A stretch of DNA of 14,098 nt, taken from positions 1-14,098 of the forward strand of contig CAZKOX010000017.1 of assembly GCA_964554485.1 (NCBI GenBank), written 5' to 3'. The position numbers and the translations under genes are program-made. Source of the stretch: JBBQBM01 sp964554485 (GTDB lineage: Bacteria; Patescibacteriota; Saccharimonadia; Saccharimonadales; JAGQMS01). Numbering within the stretch: the stretch's first letter is position 1; each line of letters begins with the position of its first letter. Below, piece after piece: positions 13,082 through 14,098 of the stretch. A model generated the notes under the pieces. It did no database searches and had not been told where the DNA came from. It saw only the letters and a list, made by a program, of their open reading frames with translations.

Positions 13082-13177
13082 TGGCGATTCGCAAGAGAAT
13101 CTTTCAGGGTCAAACTTGTTTGACGCATGAAAGTTCTGTGGGCAGGCGAAGCTTGCCAGTATTTGCCTAAGTTGCAC
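13082..13177 (+). ncRNA. Three-hairpin leader upstream of tRNA-Glu
   Basis: Three consecutive hairpins fill this stretch. GATTC/GAATC (13086-13101) is first. Next, CTTTCA + GTCAAA pairs with TTTGAC + TGAAAG across a small internal loop (13101-13133, CTTG loop). Last is GGCAGGC/GCTTGCC (13142-13158 region). A promoter precedes it and no terminator separates it from the tRNA, so it is either a long tRNA precursor leader or a small RNA co-transcribed with it. Confidence 0.45.
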
Positions 13178-13252
13178 GGTCTCATCGTCTAACGGTTAGG
13201 ACACCAGGTTCTCATCCTGGCAATAGGAGTTCGATTCTCCTTGAGATCACCA
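13178..13252 (+). tRNA. tRNA-Glu (anticodon CTC)
   Basis: The acceptor GGTCTCA pairs with TGAGATC (one G-U), with discriminator A and encoded CCA (13250-13252). The anticodon stem CCAGG/CCTGG closes the loop TTCTCAT, giving CTC, which reads GAG. The T arm has GGAG/CTCC with TTCGATT. The following terminator stem begins at the last two bases of the CCA. Confidence 0.93.
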
Positions 13253-13294
13253 GACAAAAGTCCCCATTGCGGCTGCAATGGGGACTTTTGTCTG
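13251..13294 (+). terminator. Very strong terminator-like stem after tRNA-Glu
   Basis: A perfect 20-bp inverted repeat (13251-13270 with 13275-13294) with a GGCT loop starts inside the tRNA CCA end and includes a TTTT run in its 3' arm. It isolates the tRNA from pgk and works symmetrically. Its 3' arm contains the -35 box of the pgk promoter. Confidence 0.8.
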
Positions 13295-13317
13295 TCGAGC
13301 GCTTAAACTGATACAAT
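13288..13317 (+). promoter_or_regulatory. Promoter of pgk
   Basis: TTGTCT (13288-13293) and TACAAT (13312-13317) are 18 bases apart. The transcript start is expected near 13324, giving a leader of about 25 bases that contains a weak AAGGTGG ribosome site. Confidence 0.55.
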
Positions 13318-13348
13318 AAGGATAAGAATTATCAAAAAAAGGTGGGCG

Positions 13349-14098
13349 GTGTTTACAAAAAAGACAGTTAAGGACATTGATGTTAGCGGCAAGAAAATAC
13401 TTGTTTGTGTTGACTATAATGTGCCAATAAGTGACGACGGCATGATTGCCGATGATTCGCGTATTAAAGCCTCGCTTGAGACATTGCAGTATTTGATTGA
13501 TCAAAAGTGCAAACTAGTGTTAATGAGCCATCTTGGTCGCCCGAAGTCGCCCAGTGACCCAAATACCTCACTTCGCCCAGTCGCTAAACGATTAAGCGAA
13601 CTCTTAGCCCAGGAAGTTCAGTTTGCCGAAGATTGTATCGGCGACAAAGTTAAAGTTCTGAGCGATCATCTCGAACCTGGACAAGTGTTATTGCTTGAAA
13701 ATGTTCGCTATCACGAGCAAGAAGAGGCGAATGATCCGGTTTTTGCCAAAGCAATCGTTGACTCTACGTGGGCAGAGGTTTATGTACAAGAGTGTTTTGG
13801 CACAGCGCACAGGGCCCACGCCTCAACGGCAGGAGTGCCAAAACTATTGCCAGCCGTGGCTGGATTTTTGGTCGAGAAAGAAGTTACGACTTTACTAAAA
13901 GTTATCGAAAACCCAGAACGGCCACTGATGGTTGTGGTTGGCGGTGCTAAGATTGCTGATAAGCTTGGCGTTCTTAAAAAGTTTATAGAACTAGCTGATT
14001 TTATTGCGATTGGCGGGGCGATGGCTAATACCTTTTTAAAAGCTATTGGTGTGCCAGTTGGCGCAAGTTTGGTTGATGACGAGACAGGCGTTGCAGCC
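13349..14098 (+). CDS. pgk: Phosphoglycerate kinase, N-terminal part (runs off window)
   Basis: PGK converts 1,3-bisphosphoglycerate and ADP to 3-phosphoglycerate and ATP in glycolysis. The first 250 codons are present, starting at GTG; the C-terminal half lies beyond 14098. Family motifs in order are VDYNVP, MSHLGRP, SLRPVAKRL, LLLENVRY, CFGTAHRAHAST, VGGAKIADK and IGGAMANTFL. The substrate-binding basic residues in SHLGRP, ENVR and HRAH are kept. One key residue differs: the conserved Arg of RVDFN is Cys here (VCVDYN, residues 18-23). In most PGKs that Arg contacts 3-phosphoglycerate. The start at 13349 is supported by the alignment of KKTVKDIDVSGKKILV with family N termini. AAGGTGG lies just upstream, and no other in-frame start is plausible. 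Confidence 0.93.
   Translation, partial: MFTKKTVKDIDVSGKKILVCVDYNVPISDDGMIADDSRIKASLETLQYLIDQKCKLVLMSHLGRPKSPSDPNTSLRPVAKRLSELLAQEVQFAEDCIGDKVKVLSDHLEPGQVLLLENVRYHEQEEANDPVFAKAIVDSTWAEVYVQECFGTAHRAHASTAGVPKLLPAVAGFLVEKEVTTLLKVIENPERPLMVVVGGAKIADKLGVLKKFIELADFIAIGGAMANTFLKAIGVPVGASLVDDETGVAA

Noticed and set aside
12850..13185. Leftward 111-codon frame
   Set aside because: It runs through a terminator, three hairpins and into the tRNA-Glu gene, with no protein-like features.

Overview
The window most likely comes from a member of the Candidate Phyla Radiation, with Saccharibacteria (TM7) the best guess. The evidence is indirect: an AT-rich backbone, compact streamlined versions of core enzymes (FolD, PGK), histidine kinases with a MASHQLRTPLTSVKGY-type phosphoacceptor region, several genes with a -10 box almost touching the start codon, scattered single tRNA genes, and a surface protein ending in IPNTG plus a membrane anchor. 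No rRNA or ribosomal protein is present to settle it. A run of 10 N (1259-1268) shows this is a draft scaffold.

Layout. Positions 1-1290 hold a hairpin-forming stretch, tRNA-Lys(CTT), a membrane-anchored M23-like protein lacking its HxH motif, and tRNA-Arg(TCG) broken by the N gap; the three genes are on the minus strand. Positions 1317-4242 hold a membrane PAS histidine kinase (minus), folD (plus) and an orphan CheY-like receiver (minus). Positions 4290-6162 are a two-gene minus operon: a DUF2156 acyltransferase-like protein followed by an EamA-type transporter. Positions 6241-8794 are a plus operon for a split sensor: a multi-spanning membrane protein, a 92-residue protein and a soluble GAF histidine kinase.

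Positions 8824-11188 are the unusual part. A near-consensus promoter (8824-8852) reads into a ~385-base structured leader and then two strikingly GC-rich genes: a 122-residue lysine/alanine-repeat protein and a 463-residue membrane protein with Thr/Pro-rich linkers. A strong hairpin (11117-11148) closes the unit. The island is bracketed by an inverted repeat of about 30 bp (8955-8984 and 11159-11188; 25/30 identical, 18/20 in the outer 20), which no recognised gene explains. The promoter lies just outside the left arm. The block could therefore be a mobile or invertible element, or (the alternative) an assembly artefact.

Positions 11306-12826 encode the secreted, cell-wall-sorted-like DUF11/PKD protein. 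Then come hairpins and a terminator, a promoter followed by three hairpins leading into tRNA-Glu(CTC), a 20-bp terminator stem, and the first 250 codons of phosphoglycerate kinase, which runs off the window. All twelve complete genes end in TAA or TAG; none uses TGA.
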